A DNA stretch of 28,465 nucleotides from Entamoeba invadens IP1 (Eukaryota; Evosea; Mastigamoebida; Endamoebidae). Of the stretch, positions 1 to 9,478 are shown piece after piece. Location: positions 44,052 through 72,516 of the forward strand of contig NW_004443536.1 in the NCBI RefSeq assembly GCF_000330505.1, given 5' to 3'. Position 1 is the stretch's first letter; each line of letters opens with the position of its first letter. A program made the position numbers and the translations under genes. Below the pieces are notes generated by a model that made no database searches, was not told the DNA's origin, and worked only from the letters and a program-made list of their open reading frames with translations.

Positions 1-330
1 ATGAAAATGAAATATATACCAAACCATAAATTTTTTATATCAAATTAATAGTACACCATTTCAATGACTCGAATTAGGATGAAAAACAGTTTTTCTATAA
101 ATTACTTGTACCACCTTTATAAAAATGAAATGCCCATTTTGTCATTTTGTTTTTACAGTTCTCGATCCAAATATATATTTATAACTATTATTATATTATT
201 TTTTAATATTTAAAAATATATCTATTAAAATTAATATATTTTTATATATCTATTAATTAATAGATGGATTTATTTTGGATATAACAAAAATTTGAAAATG
301 TTATATATAACAAAACCAAATAACAAAAAA
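1..330. other. AT-rich spacer, no gene seen
   Basis: This stretch is strongly AT-rich with many runs of A and T. No convincing ORF, RNA gene or repeat is visible. It lies 3' of the minus-strand gene that ends at 331. Confidence 0.6.
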
Positions 331-919
331 TTAATTCAATCCAAAGAGAGATAAGATGAACTCCCAGAAAGAGAAGTTCTTCCTTGCAGTGAACTGTATG
401 ACATCACCACAACCATACTCCTCACCGAAGGTGTTGATTCCATTCACGTGGAAGTCGGTGTTACTAGTAGAAACAAGACCACATGAGATCGCTTTTCGGG
501 CACTTTCTGATGTGTTGAAGACAACACGAACATCACCGTTGGGGAGTTGGTTAAGCGCCTCGATTCTCCCATTTTTTCGAAGTTCTTCCGAAACCCTACC
601 GAGTGCTGGGAGGGGCACATTCTTGACGACAACGGTATTTTCCGTCTTCTCTTTAGGAGACACAGAGAGCGGGCCTACTGATGAGTAGACGGATGTGCGG
701 CGTACTTGTGGTTGTCGGAGGGAATTATTTATTGGTGTGTCGATGATCGATAATCGCGGGAAGGCGACACCTTTTTCGTGGGATTTTCTGACAATTGTGG
801 GCGCTGTTTGTTCTTGTGTTTTAATCGGGTTGAGCGAGTTGAGATACGTTGATGGGAAGTCTGTGGGTCATTCAAACGTGTCAATTAAAAAAAGACAAAC
901 AGTAAAAGCTGGGTCGCAT
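331..919 (-). CDS. Nup35/Nup53-like nucleoporin (spliced, 182 aa)
   Basis: Seen: the open frame that stops at 331 runs upstream to about 858 without an ATG. A GTTTGT donor at 900 and a CAG acceptor at 861-863 define a 40-nt phase-1 intron, joining exon 1 (919-901, six codons plus one base) to exon 2 (860-331). The product is 182 aa: a disordered S/T/P-rich N-terminus (1-80), a compact RRM-like region (about 82-160, with VVVKNVPLPALGRVSEEL, then VRVVF and SARKAI), and a C-terminal amphipathic aromatic segment FSFWEFILSLFG. Known: Nup35/Nup53 proteins have a disordered N-terminus, a non-RNA-binding RRM (MPPN) and a C-terminal membrane-binding amphipathic helix containing Trp, and they anchor the inner ring of the nuclear pore. 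Inferred: the order and the SARKAI segment fit that family. Another RRM-fold protein is possible. Confidence 0.5.
861..900 (-). other. Intron, 40 nt, Nup-like gene
   Basis: It starts GTTTGT and ends CAG, in phase 1. It removes an in-frame TGA and supplies the only ATG-initiated reading of the downstream exon. The CAG acceptor differs from the TAG used by most introns here. Confidence 0.6.
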
Positions 920-1595
920 CACTCAATTTGACTTTTTCAGTCTTATCATATTCTCTTTATCATAAATTATAATTAAAATATTTTAATAAATATACTATAT
1001 TTTATACTACATTAACATTTTTTTTACTCAAGGTGAAGAATTTTAAAAAATGTATTATTTATTACTATATTATTATTATGAAATTAAATTGAATTAAATG
1101 GTATATTAGTATAATAATATGTTAATAAATTGTTAATTACTGAAATTAGGTTTGTTCACCCAAATTTTTATTTAAATTTATTTAATTAATATAAAATTAC
1201 TATAAATAAGTAAAATGGTTTTAAACTAATAGTTATAATAAAAATATTATTAAGTTTAGTTTTTTTGATTGGATTATTAAAAGAGATACAATACTAATAT
1301 GTGTTCAATATATCTGAAACACTCATTGTTTCTTATTGATGCAATGTTTAATTTATAGTTAAGATAATGGTAATATATAGTATTTAAACAAAACATAATG
1401 AACTGTTATAAATATCGCAATATAACTAACCACCATACAATTTAATACAATTCGATTAATTTGCAACGAAATACCGAGAGTTTTACCTAATCAAATTTAA
1501 TATCAAGGAATTCTTGTTATTTACTTTCAAATGGATTTCTAACAACTCCAAATCTTGAAAAAAAGCAAACTCCAAAAGAAAACCGGGTTCTTTAG
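920..1595. other. AT-rich intergenic region upstream of formin 1
   Basis: This spacer separates two divergent genes and so should hold both promoters. Apart from the possible promoter elements at 1380-1404, only AT-rich low-complexity sequence is visible. Confidence 0.5.
1380..1404 (+). promoter_or_regulatory. Possible Entamoeba TATA-like and GAAC elements
   Basis: GTATTTAAAC (1380-1389) matches the Entamoeba TATA-like consensus GTATTTAAA(G/C), and AATGAACT (1397-1404) matches the GAAC element. Both lie on the sense strand of formin 1. They sit about 190-215 bp before its ATG, farther than usual for this genus with its very short 5' UTRs, so the assignment is weak. Confidence 0.25.
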
Positions 1596-4500
1596 ATGGG
1601 TATTGAAATAAAACTTTTGGATTTTTATTGTCAGACCGTCGTATCGCATGCGACAGTGGACAAGTTTGGTATTGTGAGTTATGCCGAATTCATGAAGAAC
1701 ACGGGAGAGGCGTTTAAGATTGAAGACATTGAGAGGTATTGTCTCCGTGTCAAGAAGCCGAATGCACAAAACAAATTAGAATATATCGACGAGTCGTCGT
1801 ACAACAAAGATGCCATTGGAATAACAGATGAAGTCCAATTGGTGTACCACCCCTCCGTCTGTGCCAAAATGTTATGTGAACAACTCGAAGAGACTGATGT
1901 CGAGAAGTTAAAGCAGTCCTTGTTTCACATGGGGCCACTTTTGGACGATGACTTTGTCGAAGCTGAATTTACTGAGGAAGGCGGTATTGAACAAATCATG
2001 TCTGTGTTGTTAAATAACGAAGGGAATATTCAAAAATATTCGATTCAGCTTTTAAGAAAGTTAATGAGTGCAAAAGAAGGGTTACAGCGAATAGTTAATA
2101 ATGAGGAACTTGTCGAAATGCTCTATTCGTTGATTAATTCATCAGTGCCTTCTGCCGTCTCGAAGCAAGCGATTGAGTTGGTCTTTGTCGTTTGCGCTTA
2201 TGACGGATTTTTCAGCTTCATGTGTGCTGCGAAGAGTTACGCCAAGACCAAGGCGGAACCTATCTTCTCGAATATAGTACAAATGTTGGACGTTGACGAG
2301 TTGGACACTCAAATTGACATTTTAACACTGATTTTAACTGTTCTGAACTGTGCACCAGCTATTGAAAATAGGAACCAAATTATCACTAACTTGAAGGAAC
2401 TCAACATCGACACAAAAATTAAGAACCTTTTGAAGAAATGTAAAGTGGAGGAGTTGAAGAAGAAGCTGAAAGAAGTCAATGCGATGCTTTCCGTCAAAAT
2501 AGCGACAAGTACCATCGACTATCAAAATCTGTACATTGATGCAAAGAAGAGGTGCAGTGAAATGGAAACCCGTGTGACAACTAGTGACCATAAAATCAAC
2601 GAATTAAGTCGCACATTAGACTCAGTGACAGCAGAGAAGTGTAATTTAGACAAAGAGCTTAAAGAGTTGAAAACAAAATATATGAAAGAAGTCACTTTAG
2701 CTGCAACGGCACAAGCTAAATTGGAAGTCATTGGTGGCAAAGATGGGAAAGATAAAATTACCAGCGCAGATGAGATGCGAATTGAGTTGAAAAAGTATAA
2801 AAGGATGTATGAAAGTTTAAAGCCAAATGAATTGAAATTGGAATATGACTGCGTCGACTTGAAAGCTAAGAACGAAGAGATTAAAACCATCTTGGCTGAA
2901 ACGAAAAAGGAAAATGAAATGCTGAAGGAAAGTCTGAAAATGCAAACATCACTCGGAGTCATTCCAAGTGATAACAGCACTTTACCTCCTCCACCTTTCA
3001 CGTTACCAGTCTCTGTGGGAAATACTCTGGAAAATAGTGACTTGCCGCCTTTACCACCAGGCTTAGCTCCACCAGATGGAATGTTACCGCCACCAGGTTT
3101 GTATTTCATCACAATAGTATTATTATTCTATAATAATAGGAGTTGTAAAGTAAGATGTATAACAAATAGGACTTGCGCCACCGGGAGGAATGTTACCGCC
3201 ACCAGGTCTAGCTCCGCCAGGTGGACTCATGCCACCAGGAATGTTACCGCCGCCAGGTTTGTGTTATTTTTTTAAATACAATGATATAACAAATAGGACT
3301 CGCTCCACCAGGTGGAATGATGCCGCCACCAGGAGGTATGCCAATGATGAAAAGCGACAAGAAGAATAAAAGTGTTGTGAAACCAAGTGAGAAGATGCGG
3401 CCGTTGTATTGGAATAGAGTGATCATCGATATGGACACCGACAAATCAATTTGGAAAGAAATTAAAGAGTCGAAGCTGAACGAGAAAGAGGTCAACCAAC
3501 TCTTCTCACAAAAGAAAAATGCGACAAATTCGAATTCTCCAGCTGCCGAAGAGAAGAAGGTTAAGAACAAAAAGGAATATATCCGACTTCTCGACGACAA
3601 AAGATACAACCAACTTGGTATCATCAAAAGTCGGTTGCCAAAAGAGGAGGTCTTAACAGATGCTATTAAAGAGTTGAATACTTCGATCATCAATCCGGAC
3701 CTCTTAAAAACAATTAAAGACTCTTTGTTGACTACTGAAGAGCTTGCACTCTTCACAGATGTCGGCAGTGAAACTGACCCAACTGAATTGTTCTTTTATA
3801 AATTGTCAAGCATTAAAGGAGTCCACGAACGACTGGAGTCGTGGTACTTTGTGCTCACATTGAATGAGAAAATTGAAGACTTTCCAGACCAACTTAAGCG
3901 TATGGAAGATGCTATGAATGCGTTGAAGTCTAGTTTGTGCTACAAGAAGTTTTTGGGTGTTGTTATATCACTTGGGAATTATATGAATGGAGGAAATGCG
4001 ACGAGAGGGCAGGCGGATGGATTTAATATCGACTTCTTGCTCAAATTGAGAGACGTGAAAGACAACACGAACACAACAAACATGTTAGAATATTGCTTGA
4101 AGCAGTTAACCCGGATGGAAGGACTTCCTGAGGAACTTTCACCATGCAAGAATTGTGTATTTGACTTGAAGATGATTGGGGGACAAATTCGAAGTGTTGT
4201 TAAAGAGATGGAGAATGTGAAACGGATGATGGCCAAAGTTGTCGATCCGAATGATAAAGGTATTAAGACGTTAGTGAGCGAAGTGAAAGAGAAAGAAGAC
4301 ACGGTGAATGGGTTGTTAGACAAAAACACGCAATTAGAAGAACGTTTGAAAGAGATTGTGTTATGGGCGACTGGAAGTGCGAAGGACGCGCAGAAAATGG
4401 GGAGTGAAGAATTCTTTGGGACATACAAACAGTTTGTAGTGATGGTAGAGGAGACCATTAAGAAGTTGAAAAAGGTACCAGCCGAGCCGAAGCAGCTTAA

Positions 4501-4618
4501 AACAATCAACAGAGCAAATGTTGGGAATAAAGTTGCTGATGGTGAAGATCCAATGGCTGTTCTTATTGCGAAGATCAAAGCTGGAGGGGTCAAGTCTCAA
4601 CTGAAAAGCACCAAATAA
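1596..4618 (+). CDS. Formin 1 (FH1-FH2 actin nucleator, 3 exons, 969 aa)
   Basis: It nucleates and elongates unbranched actin filaments from profilin-actin. Exons are 1596-3096, 3170-3256 and 3297-4618; both introns are GTTTGT...TAG in phase 1, and the joined frame is open. The N-terminus (1-100) looks like a ubiquitin-fold Rho-binding domain, followed by an armadillo-like regulatory region (about 105-290) and a coiled coil (about 300-455). FH1 (about 470-545) is made of repeats such as LAPPGGMLPPPG. FH2 runs from about 560 to 935, with MRPLYWNRV at 563 and the signature GNYMNGG at 756. The C-terminal MAVLIAKIKAGGVKSQLK resembles a WH2/DAD segment, suggesting Rho-relieved autoinhibition as in diaphanous-related formins. 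It is convergent with the WASP-like gene, 115 bp away. Family is certain; which numbered Entamoeba formin it is, I cannot tell. Confidence 0.93.
3097..3169 (+). other. Formin 1 intron 1, 73 nt
   Basis: GTTTGT donor, TAG acceptor, phase 1 inside a Gly codon of PPPG. Its first 23 nt and last 11 nt are identical to intron 2 of formin 2, but the middle differs. Confidence 0.85.
3199..3324. repeat. 126-bp perfect inverted duplication, left copy (formin 1 FH1)
   Basis: This segment covers the end of exon 2, all of intron 2 and the start of exon 3. By eye it matches the reverse complement of 20996-21121 at every position. Similarity continues to the left with scattered differences over exon 2. Confidence 0.9.
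3257..3296 (+). other. Formin 1 intron 2, 40 nt
   Basis: GTTTGT donor, TAG acceptor, phase 1. All 40 nt are identical to intron 3 of formin 2 (21063-21024, minus strand). Confidence 0.88.
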
Positions 4619-4733
4619 TTTACACACATTCTATGTTCTTTTAAGTAGAAAGTTAAAGAGTTTTAGTTCATACTTATTAATAAATTAATAATAAATAATA
4701 CTAATAAAAAGATGCATAGTAAATTGAAACAGC

Positions 4734-6276
4734 TTAATCGTCCCACTCATCACTTTCCTCAGAGTCATTATCATCGCTGTCATCGGCGATGTCCTCTCTT
4801 CTTTTTTGCATGGCATTTGCAAGTAAACTGGTTAAATCAACTTTTTGTGTTTTGTTCAAGTTGGCCACGGACGGGCGCGGCGCGTTCATGTCGACCTTTT
4901 TGAGTTGAGCCTTTCCAAGTTGTTCCAACATCGACCCACCAGCAGGAGAACCTCTTGGTGGTGGAGGGGGTGGTGCTCCGGCACCTCCAGGTGGTGGAGC
5001 CAAAGGAGGAGGAGCCAACCCTGGTGGTGGTGCAAGCAAATCAGCAGGAGGTGCGACCATTTTAGCTGCACCAGTCCCACGCCTAGGAGCTGGTTTAGGA
5101 GGTGCACCATTAGGTCTCGAACTTGGTTTAGGTGGAGCGCCATTTGGTTTAGGACCACTTCTAGGAGAAGGAGGGATAGGTGGAGGAGTTATATCTGTAT
5201 TTTCTGCGCCTGAATCAACGCGTGGAGTTAAAGAGATTGAGTGTACTTCAGGTGCGTCATCTTTCCGTTGTAACTCTCCTAAGATTTCTGCTGGAATGTT
5301 TCCGGCTTGAACTTGTTCTGTAATGATAGCAAAGAGCATTTGTACTGTGTCGGGATCAGCAAGATCTTTTCGTTTGACACCGGCGTCTTTCAAGATTTGC
5401 TTTAAATCGTCTGAAAGCCATTTAGTGTTGATTAAAATTTGCTTTTTGTTGATGATCAAGTCTTTTACTCTGCGTGGCCAGACGTTTTGAGTCTTCGACA
5501 ACTTTTTAATTTTTGGAGTGTTTTTTTCAAGGAACTGCGTGATCAAGGAAGACGACGTTTGTTGTTGCTCTAAGAAAACGAACATCCCAGTGATAATTTG
5601 ACAATACATTTCACACATCAAATTTGTCGTATCAGTCAAGCCTTTCACTATCCCCTTTTGAACGACTTTCTCACACTCATTGATGTTCTCCATAAGTGTT
5701 TTAAGGTTGTCCCCTTTCTTTAAATTCTTTGCCTTCTTCGTGGCTTTTTCTTTGGATTCTTCAGACTTCTTCCGATCAGTCTTGATCGAGTCTTTCATCT
5801 CTTTGATCTTCTTGGGAAGTTCATTCACTTCGCCACGGAAAACACGAGTAGTGTTGTCTGTAAATACTTCATTACTCTGCTTAATACTGTTGGCATCGGC
5901 TTCAATCATACCTGCGACGTTCTGAATGGCAGTGTTGATCTCGTTACATCCTTCTACAGTCGGGCACATCGTTTTTAAAGCAGCAGCAAGTGTTGAAGAG
6001 CACTGCGCGAAGTGGAGTTGTGACTTGCTGTATGCTTCACAGGAGTCAATAAGCAATTTGTAATTTGGAAGTTGAGAGTTCATTTGCTTTGAGTTAATGT
6101 TTTAAAGTCTGAGCATGGAATGGTTCAGTGATCATTTGATGAAGTCATTTTAACATTGACAATTTCAAGTAAAAAAGCAATAAAATACAAAAACAAACCG
6201 AAAGAATAGAGCTGGTAAGGTCATCCATTTCCTTAACTTCAGTTGTTGTTTTGATCGAGAAGTCTTCCTGTGTCAT
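4734..6276 (-). CDS. BAR-like/WASP-like Arp2/3 activator (2 exons, 476 aa)
   Basis: The C-terminus is a VCA module: WH2 (SMLEQLGKAQLKKVD, about 411-425, binds G-actin), central helix (LTSLLANAMQKRREDI, about 444-459) and acidic tail ending DEWDD, whose Trp is the Arp2/3-contact residue in N-WASP. Before it is a Pro-rich region (about 325-410), and before that 250-284 (DDLKQILKDAGVKRKDLADP) resembles the WASP GBD segment that folds back on the C helix. Residues 1-215 are helical with Lys/Glu-rich stretches, like a BAR or IMD membrane-bending domain; there is no WH1. Exon 1 (6276-6199, 26 codons) is inferred from an ATG-started frame ending at a GTTTGT donor; exon 2 is 6086-4734, and an in-frame stop lies upstream of the ATG. 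Without the splice, the start would be the Met at 6083 (449 aa). The role is inferred: branched actin assembly at curved membrane. Confidence 0.82.
6087..6198 (-). other. Intron, 112 nt, WASP-like gene
   Basis: GTTTGT donor, AAG acceptor, phase 0. Splicing adds 27 residues to the N-terminus in frame. The acceptor is not the usual TAG, so transcript evidence would settle it. Confidence 0.6.
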
Positions 6277-7703
6277 TGAATTAAAAGATTTGATCAACTT
6301 ACAAGATGTATCGTTTGTTTTTTCGAATAATAAAAAGGATGAATGAAACTAAGATATGGGCCCATTATTTTGAGCCTTTCTCGGGATGTTTTGGTTCATA
6401 ATCTTTTTTTATAAAAAGCTATTATTGCTTTTGTGTTCTTTTCCTTTTTGCCCAAATTTGTAGCCTTTTCTTTTATAAACATCTGGAGACATATTTGAGA
6501 ATAGAGTGCTATTTTACTTACTTTTGTTTGATTTAGTTGTGAAAACTTGTGTTTCACACCTGAAAGGGAATTCAATATTTTACATTTTTTGAACTATTAT
6601 TAAATTAACAATTTGAGTTCTTTTCTATTTTTAACCCGAGTTGGATTTGCTCAGCAATTCTTAAAAATGCGTCGTTTTCTTCATTTCAATGATTTATTCA
6701 GTGTTTTGGTAATAAATACAAGTAGATTTCTTAAGAAATGGTTTTGTTTGGGAAATTAACAGAAATATTTAATGTGGAAATTTCTGATTGTGTTTTTGTT
6801 TCAATTACCAACTTCATAAAGTAGTATAATTATATTGTTTTAGTAATTAACTATAATATAACCACAATCAATTGTTGTTCCATCCCGATATTTCGGTCAA
6901 TTATATTTTCTGTTGAAAGATATTATTATGTTTATTATTATTTTTTAATTTATAAAAAAGGAACTATCCTGAAATAATTTTTTTATTACAAAAAATAAAA
7001 AAAACAATAAAATTTAAAACAAATATATTTTATTATATAAATTAATTAAAAACAATAGTTAATGTAATTTTTATATGTTAAAAACAAATTAATAAAAATA
7101 TAGTTATAATAGTTATTAATAGTAACACTATTAATATGGAATATTGTTGAAATAATATTTTAAAAATTGTATAATAATAATAATATTATAATTATATTTA
7201 ATTAATGGAATAATAAAAAGTAATATTTTACATACACAACAAATAATTTGAATAATATTGATAGTCTAGACTCGAAAGTTTATTGAACTTTAATCAATTG
7301 AAATGTCTTAAATATTTCAAGGTATTCCAGAATATTAGTCTTAAGTTTATTTAAAAAATAACTAAATATGATAGATATGAAAACATCCATAGAATGTTGT
7401 ATATCAATTTTAAATTTTTGATAATGGTATATATTATTTTATATATTATATTATATATATTTAAAGAAAAAGTTTGATTAAATTCTCACAATTTAAAATT
7501 TTCACTATTTAAACAGAAACATCATCAAGATTGTTTTTTTCTTAAAGTATATCTTTTAGTGTTCTTTATATGAACTGATGAAATAAACATATCACAAGCA
7601 ATATTTAATTTATTTTGTTTTGATAAAGATTTAACAGAAGATTTGTGTTGTAACTTTTTACAATCAACCAGGTTCATAATATCTGAATACTTTAAATACA
7701 AAA
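6277..7703. other. Long AT-rich intergenic region
   Basis: This lies between the divergent WASP-like and cysteine-rich genes. It is AT-rich, with pyrimidine-rich stretches near 6400-6480 and AT dinucleotide runs near 7430-7465. I see no ORF with protein-like composition and no structured RNA. Confidence 0.5.
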
Positions 7704-9386
7704 ATGAATATGCTAAGTATCCTTTTTATGGTTATATTCTCATATTCGAATGAAATTGGCGCACATTGCAAAGTTGTTACTGAAGACGAGTGTACTATTT
7801 GTTCTCATAATTATATATTGTCTAATACCAAAGAGTGTATCCCAATTTCGGATATCCACTGTTCACAAGTTGATTATTCACATAAATATTGCATGAAATG
7901 TTATCCTGGCTTCAGACTTTCGATTGACACAATGAAGTGCATTTTTGGAGACGAATTTTGTGCTCAATATTATGTTAACGAGAAAAATGTTATATCTTGT
8001 TCTTCATGTTTTTTTGAATTTACTTTAATTGATTCTCAAAGATGTGAGAATTGTAGTTTTATTAATTCTGGATGTTATCTGGCGACAGGTGATTGTTCAA
8101 ACTGTACACAATGTGGAACAAACTATTATTTAGATAATGGAAAATGCATTAAACTAAAAAATTGCAAAAGCAATGATGAAAGGGATACCAAGAGGTGTTT
8201 AGAGTGCATTCCGGGGTATTACCTAGATGAAAACACGTATATTTGTCACCCAGGAAATATATCCAAATGTTTAGTGTATTCTTCAAACACCAATTGTTTT
8301 GTTTGTGAAACTGGATTGGTGCAGATTGGGAATAAATGTACTAAAATAGAACATTGTATTGAGAGTGATATGGAACAGTGTACACAATGTGATGAGAAAT
8401 ATTCTCTTCAAAACAATAAATGTGTAAAGTGTTTGGATGATAATTGTGTTTATTGTGACACCAATATATCTAAATGTGAACATTGTGAAAAAGGTTTTAA
8501 TTTGACTCGAGGTGGAGATTGTGTTTTTTGTAATTCATCTGAAGGGTATCATTTTTATAATGACAAGTGCATTAGATGTAATTATGAATGTCAAAATTGT
8601 GATTTGAGATATCCTGAAATCTGTACTAGTTGTTATGATGGTTTTGTTTTGAATAATGGAAAATGTCTCAAATGTGGAGATGGGTGCAAAAGATGTGATC
8701 CAGAATATTTGGAAATGTGTGTAGGATGTGTCGAACAATATGTTATGTTGAAAGACAGGTGTATAAAATGTGAAGGCTCTTGTAGTACATGTGATCCCAA
8801 CAATTTATCACAATGTATCGAATGCATCTCAAATTATTATTTGGATTTAAATACCAACAAATGTATTTCATGTGATGAACTTATATGTGAAGGAAGTGAC
8901 AAGATGAAATGTACATCGTGTTTGAGAAAATGTCGGGAAATAGATGAACCTTATTTTAAGTGTATCAACATTTCATGTGTAGAGTATGATACTTCTCGAA
9001 GTGTTTGTACTGATTGTGCCGATTCGTATTATCTTGATGACAGCTATCGATGTGTTAAATGTGCTGATATTTGCGACACCCAAAATGGATGTGTAAAAAC
9101 GAAAGACACGTGTATTAATCCACATAGAATTAACAACTGTGCGATTGAAACAGAAGACAAAAAGTGCAAATATTGTGCAGAACATTATGTAAAAAAAGGC
9201 GAAACACAATGTGTTTTTGAAGCGTACTGTTATTCTTTTAATGATGACTGTGAATGTACCTCCTGTTTTGACGAAGTGAATGGTTCTGTTTACTTGTATG
9301 TTCCATACGACAATGGCAGATGCAAAACGGATTCCACATATGGGCAAACGATTACAATGGTGTTACTATTTCTCCTTCTATTATAA
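7704..9386 (+). CDS. Cysteine-rich surface protein, probably GPI-anchored (560 aa)
   Basis: It begins with a hydrophobic signal peptide (about 1-21, MNMLSILFMVIFSYS...). The rest is packed with CxxC pairs in irregular repeats of about 25-45 residues of the form C-x2-C-x(n)-G-(Y/F)-x-L-x(n)-KC, the growth-factor-receptor/furin-like pattern. The last 11 or so residues are hydrophobic with no cytoplasmic tail and follow small residues (KTDSTYG), which fits a GPI-attachment signal. Entamoeba has large families of this type, including the intermediate subunit (Igl) of the Gal/GalNAc lectin, which is GPI-anchored and CXXC-rich. This protein is about half the length of Igl, so I call it Igl-like only in architecture. 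Its role could be adhesion or surface coat. It has no introns and a very short leader after an AT-rich spacer. Confidence 0.8.
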   Translation: MNMLSILFMVIFSYSNEIGAHCKVVTEDECTICSHNYILSNTKECIPISDIHCSQVDYSHKYCMKCYPGFRLSIDTMKCIFGDEFCAQYYVNEKNVISCSSCFFEFTLIDSQRCENCSFINSGCYLATGDCSNCTQCGTNYYLDNGKCIKLKNCKSNDERDTKRCLECIPGYYLDENTYICHPGNISKCLVYSSNTNCFVCETGLVQIGNKCTKIEHCIESDMEQCTQCDEKYSLQNNKCVKCLDDNCVYCDTNISKCEHCEKGFNLTRGGDCVFCNSSEGYHFYNDKCIRCNYECQNCDLRYPEICTSCYDGFVLNNGKCLKCGDGCKRCDPEYLEMCVGCVEQYVMLKDRCIKCEGSCSTCDPNNLSQCIECISNYYLDLNTNKCISCDELICEGSDKMKCTSCLRKCREIDEPYFKCINISCVEYDTSRSVCTDCADSYYLDDSYRCVKCADICDTQNGCVKTKDTCINPHRINNCAIETEDKKCKYCAEHYVKKGETQCVFEAYCYSFNDDCECTSCFDEVNGSVYLYVPYDNGRCKTDSTYGQTITMVLLFLLLL

Positions 9387-9478
9387 TACGGACACTTTGT
9401 TTTTACTTTAGAAATGAGCCAATAATGATTTTAAGTATTAAAAATGAGTAATAAAAAAAACTTAATTGCAAGTGCACT

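Noticed and set aside
331..663. A 110-residue protein starting from GTG
   Set aside because: The frame continues upstream without a stop to about 858 and has a good splice to an ATG exon, so the GTG start is not needed.
2522..3112. Long antisense ORFs over the formin, WASP-like and C2 genes
   Set aside because: They mirror the codon bias of strongly supported sense genes and show no domain-like sequence.
3097..3275. Read-through tail of formin 1 exon 1 (LYFITIVLLFYNN...)
   Set aside because: This is intron 1 and exon 2 in the wrong frame; GTTTGT...TAG splicing restores the FH1 repeats and joins to FH2.
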